A DNA stretch of 7,323 nt from Anaerolineaceae bacterium UBA6073 (lineage in GTDB: Bacteria > Chloroflexota > Anaerolineae > Anaerolineales > Anaerolineaceae): contig DIXT01000009.1 in NCBI GenBank assembly GCA_002436085.1, positions 53,741 to 61,063 on the forward strand, in the 5' to 3' direction. The notes under the pieces are model-generated. The model was given only the letters and a program-made list of their open reading frames with translations. It was not told the DNA's origin and did not search any database. Positions within the stretch are counted from its first letter, which is position 1; the number at the start of each line of letters is the position of its first letter. Shown piece after piece: positions 6,961-7,323 of the stretch. Made by a program: the position numbers and the translations under genes.

Positions 6961-6965
6961 CTCCC
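6961..6965 (-). promoter_or_regulatory. Ribosome binding site fixing the mtnA-like start
   Basis: On the minus strand GGGAG occupies 6965-6961, five bases before ATG 6955. The in-frame ATG at 6967 has only a T-run upstream and no Shine-Dalgarno, which favours 6955. Confidence 0.6.
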
Positions 6966-6967
6966 AT

Positions 6968-6989
6968 AAAAAAGCGCCCTTTCGGCGCT
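6968..6989 (-). terminator. Terminator-like hairpin in the mtnA-like leader
   Basis: Reading leftward, AGCGCC (6989-6984), loop GAAAG and GGCGCT (6978-6973) form a six-bp, mostly G-C stem whose 3' arm runs straight into six T residues (6973-6968). This has the form of a factor-independent terminator, but it sits between the operon promoter and the start codon, and the T-run ends directly against the ATG at 6967. No minus-strand gene ends upstream of it, so it more likely acts in the leader (attenuation, or 5' mRNA protection) than at a gene end. There is no T-run on the plus strand. Confidence 0.55.
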
Positions 6990-7001
6990 GTCAATACAAT
7001 C

Positions 7002-7030
7002 AGTCTATCATTATCTGCATTGAATGTCAA
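7002..7030 (-). promoter_or_regulatory. Promoter of the mtnA-like/pfkB/ahcY operon
   Basis: On the minus strand a perfect TTGACA (7030-7025) is followed by exactly 17 bases and TAGACT (7007-7002), which keeps four of six -10 positions including the key T, A and final T. The start would be near 6995, giving a leader of about 40 bases that contains the hairpin at 6989-6968. A second TTGACA (6994-6989) with a weak TTTTAT 17 bases on would start too close to the ATG. The -35 abuts the inverted-repeat block that begins at 7031. Confidence 0.45.
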
Positions 7031-7116
7031 AAACCTGAGTTTGAGGGTGTTGAAAAACATTGGTGAATCGATTACATTCAAATTTTTCAAAGTTAAGAAT
7101 TTAATTCTGCCATCTT

Positions 7117-7174
7117 TCCCCTCACCAGCATCGTGCGGAAAGTTTTACACTGAAACGAGACGCTGGGGAGGGGA
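7117..7174. repeat. Inner imperfect inverted repeat (hairpin-forming)
   Basis: TCCCCTCACCAGCATC (7117-7132) pairs with GACGCTGGGGAGGGGA (7159-7174) at 14 of 16 positions around a 26-base loop. Its centre is within about 8 bases of the centre of the outer repeat pair, so the two are nearly concentric. It shares its right arm with the G-quadruplex motif, so the two structures could compete. Confidence 0.55.
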
Positions 7175-7189
7175 ATCAAAGGGGAGGGG
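7165..7189 (+). other. Four-tract G-quadruplex motif
   Basis: GGGGAGGGG occurs twice (7165-7173 and 7181-7189), separated by AATCAAA. This gives four runs of four G with loops of 1, 7 and 1 bases, which satisfies the standard quadruplex pattern on the plus strand. It lies between the divergent degV-like and mtnA-like genes, taking the window as a circle. A role is not shown. Confidence 0.6.
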
Positions 7190-7242
7190 TTTATGAACAT
7201 ATTGTGTTCTTCTTGAATATAAAGTTGTTCATTTTTTATTGT

Positions 7243-7323
7243 TCTGGACATTTTCAACACCCTCATCACTGGTTTATACAGATTGCAACTTAAATATAAG
7301 GGCGGTGTTAACAATAGCATGTA
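7243..7323. repeat. Terminal direct repeat, right copy (81 bp)
   Basis: This is the identical copy of bases 1-81. Overlapping the two copies closes the window into a 7,242-bp circle in which the mtnA-like operon and the degV-like gene diverge from one intergenic region of about 395 bp. Confidence 0.95.

Larger units (their letters stand above)
7031..7275. repeat. MITE-like block bounded by imperfect inverted repeats
   Basis: TGAGGGTGTTGAAAA (7042-7056) is matched perfectly in inverted orientation at 7251-7265. Weaker pairing extends outward (AAACC at 7031-7035 with GGTTT at 7271-7275, plus AGT/ACT between), for about 25 bp per arm. The block is about 245 bp, AT-rich at its edges, with no credible coding sequence and a smaller inverted repeat near its centre. 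The TGTTGAAAAA core resembles ends I recall from several insertion-sequence families. No clear target-site duplication is visible, so movement is unproven. The right arm lies in the 81-base end repeat. Apart from this block and the sites listed, I see nothing in the non-coding stretch from 6990 to the window end. Confidence 0.45.

Noticed and set aside
6404..7066. 220-codon plus-strand open frame opposite the mtnA-like gene
   Set aside because: It is antisense to the conserved family blocks of the mtnA-like gene and runs through the promoter and hairpin. It shows no recognisable domain.
6956..7090. N-terminal extension of the mtnA-like protein to ATG 7090
   Set aside because: The added 45 residues have no counterpart in MtnA proteins and overlap the predicted promoter and hairpin. 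The start at 6955 has a Shine-Dalgarno and the expected MRSILWD opening.
6990..7242. SAM or SAH riboswitch upstream of the methyl-cycle operon
   Set aside because: I could not find the conserved helices of these riboswitches, and the predicted leader is only about 40 bases long.
7093..7320. 75-codon minus-strand open frame in the repeat region
   Set aside because: It runs through the inverted repeats and the C-rich complement of the G tracts and into the end repeat, with no motif. It is probably chance in a non-coding repeat.
1..7323. Small plasmid or phage genome
   Set aside because: There is no replication, partition, mobilisation, capsid or integrase gene. All six genes are typical chromosomal genes, so the circular closure is better explained by assembly or by a repeat.

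Overview
The window reads as ordinary chromosomal DNA from a free-living bacterium with moderate G+C. RecA, the short-type S-adenosylhomocysteine hydrolase and the PfkB kinase all look to me like those of Chloroflexota, probably Anaerolineae. That placement rests on remembered family resemblance, not on a search. I see no rRNA, tRNA, CRISPR array, transposase, or plasmid replication or mobilisation gene.

Layout. A rightward block holds a DegV-family protein (109-957), a DUF1015 protein (1007-2326) and recA (2395-3495). recA has its own strong promoter, with a LexA-type box between the -35 and -10 elements. A bidirectional intrinsic terminator (3615-3643) separates this block from a converging leftward operon. 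That operon is transcribed in the order mtnA-like gene (6955-5900), PfkB-family kinase (5903-4947), ahcY (4923-3664). Its first two genes overlap by 4 nt and the next gap is 23 nt.

How the genes fit together. AhcY splits S-adenosylhomocysteine into adenosine and homocysteine. The PfkB protein is plausibly the adenosine/nucleoside kinase that removes the adenosine. The third protein has the fold and motifs of 5-methylthioribose-1-phosphate isomerase, but the positions matching the catalytic Cys and Asp are Ser and Glu, and two substrate-contact positions also differ. The operon therefore looks like a methyl-cycle or nucleoside-salvage unit containing a diverged isomerase of uncertain reaction. 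RecA, DegV and DUF1015 have no evident link to it.

The non-coding stretch from 6956 to the end, continuing into 1-108, holds most of the unexplained structure. It contains the operon promoter, a terminator-like hairpin directly against the start of the mtnA-like gene, a roughly 245-bp MITE-like block with nested inverted repeats, and a four-tract G-quadruplex motif. It also contains an exact 81-base repeat shared by both window ends. That repeat means the sequence closes into a 7,242-bp circle on paper. Because the genes are housekeeping genes and no replication gene is present, I think a loop in the assembly graph, or a segment between two repeat copies, is more likely than a real plasmid. 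I found no clear new multi-gene system. The strongest leads are the altered isomerase and the structured leader and repeat region upstream of it.
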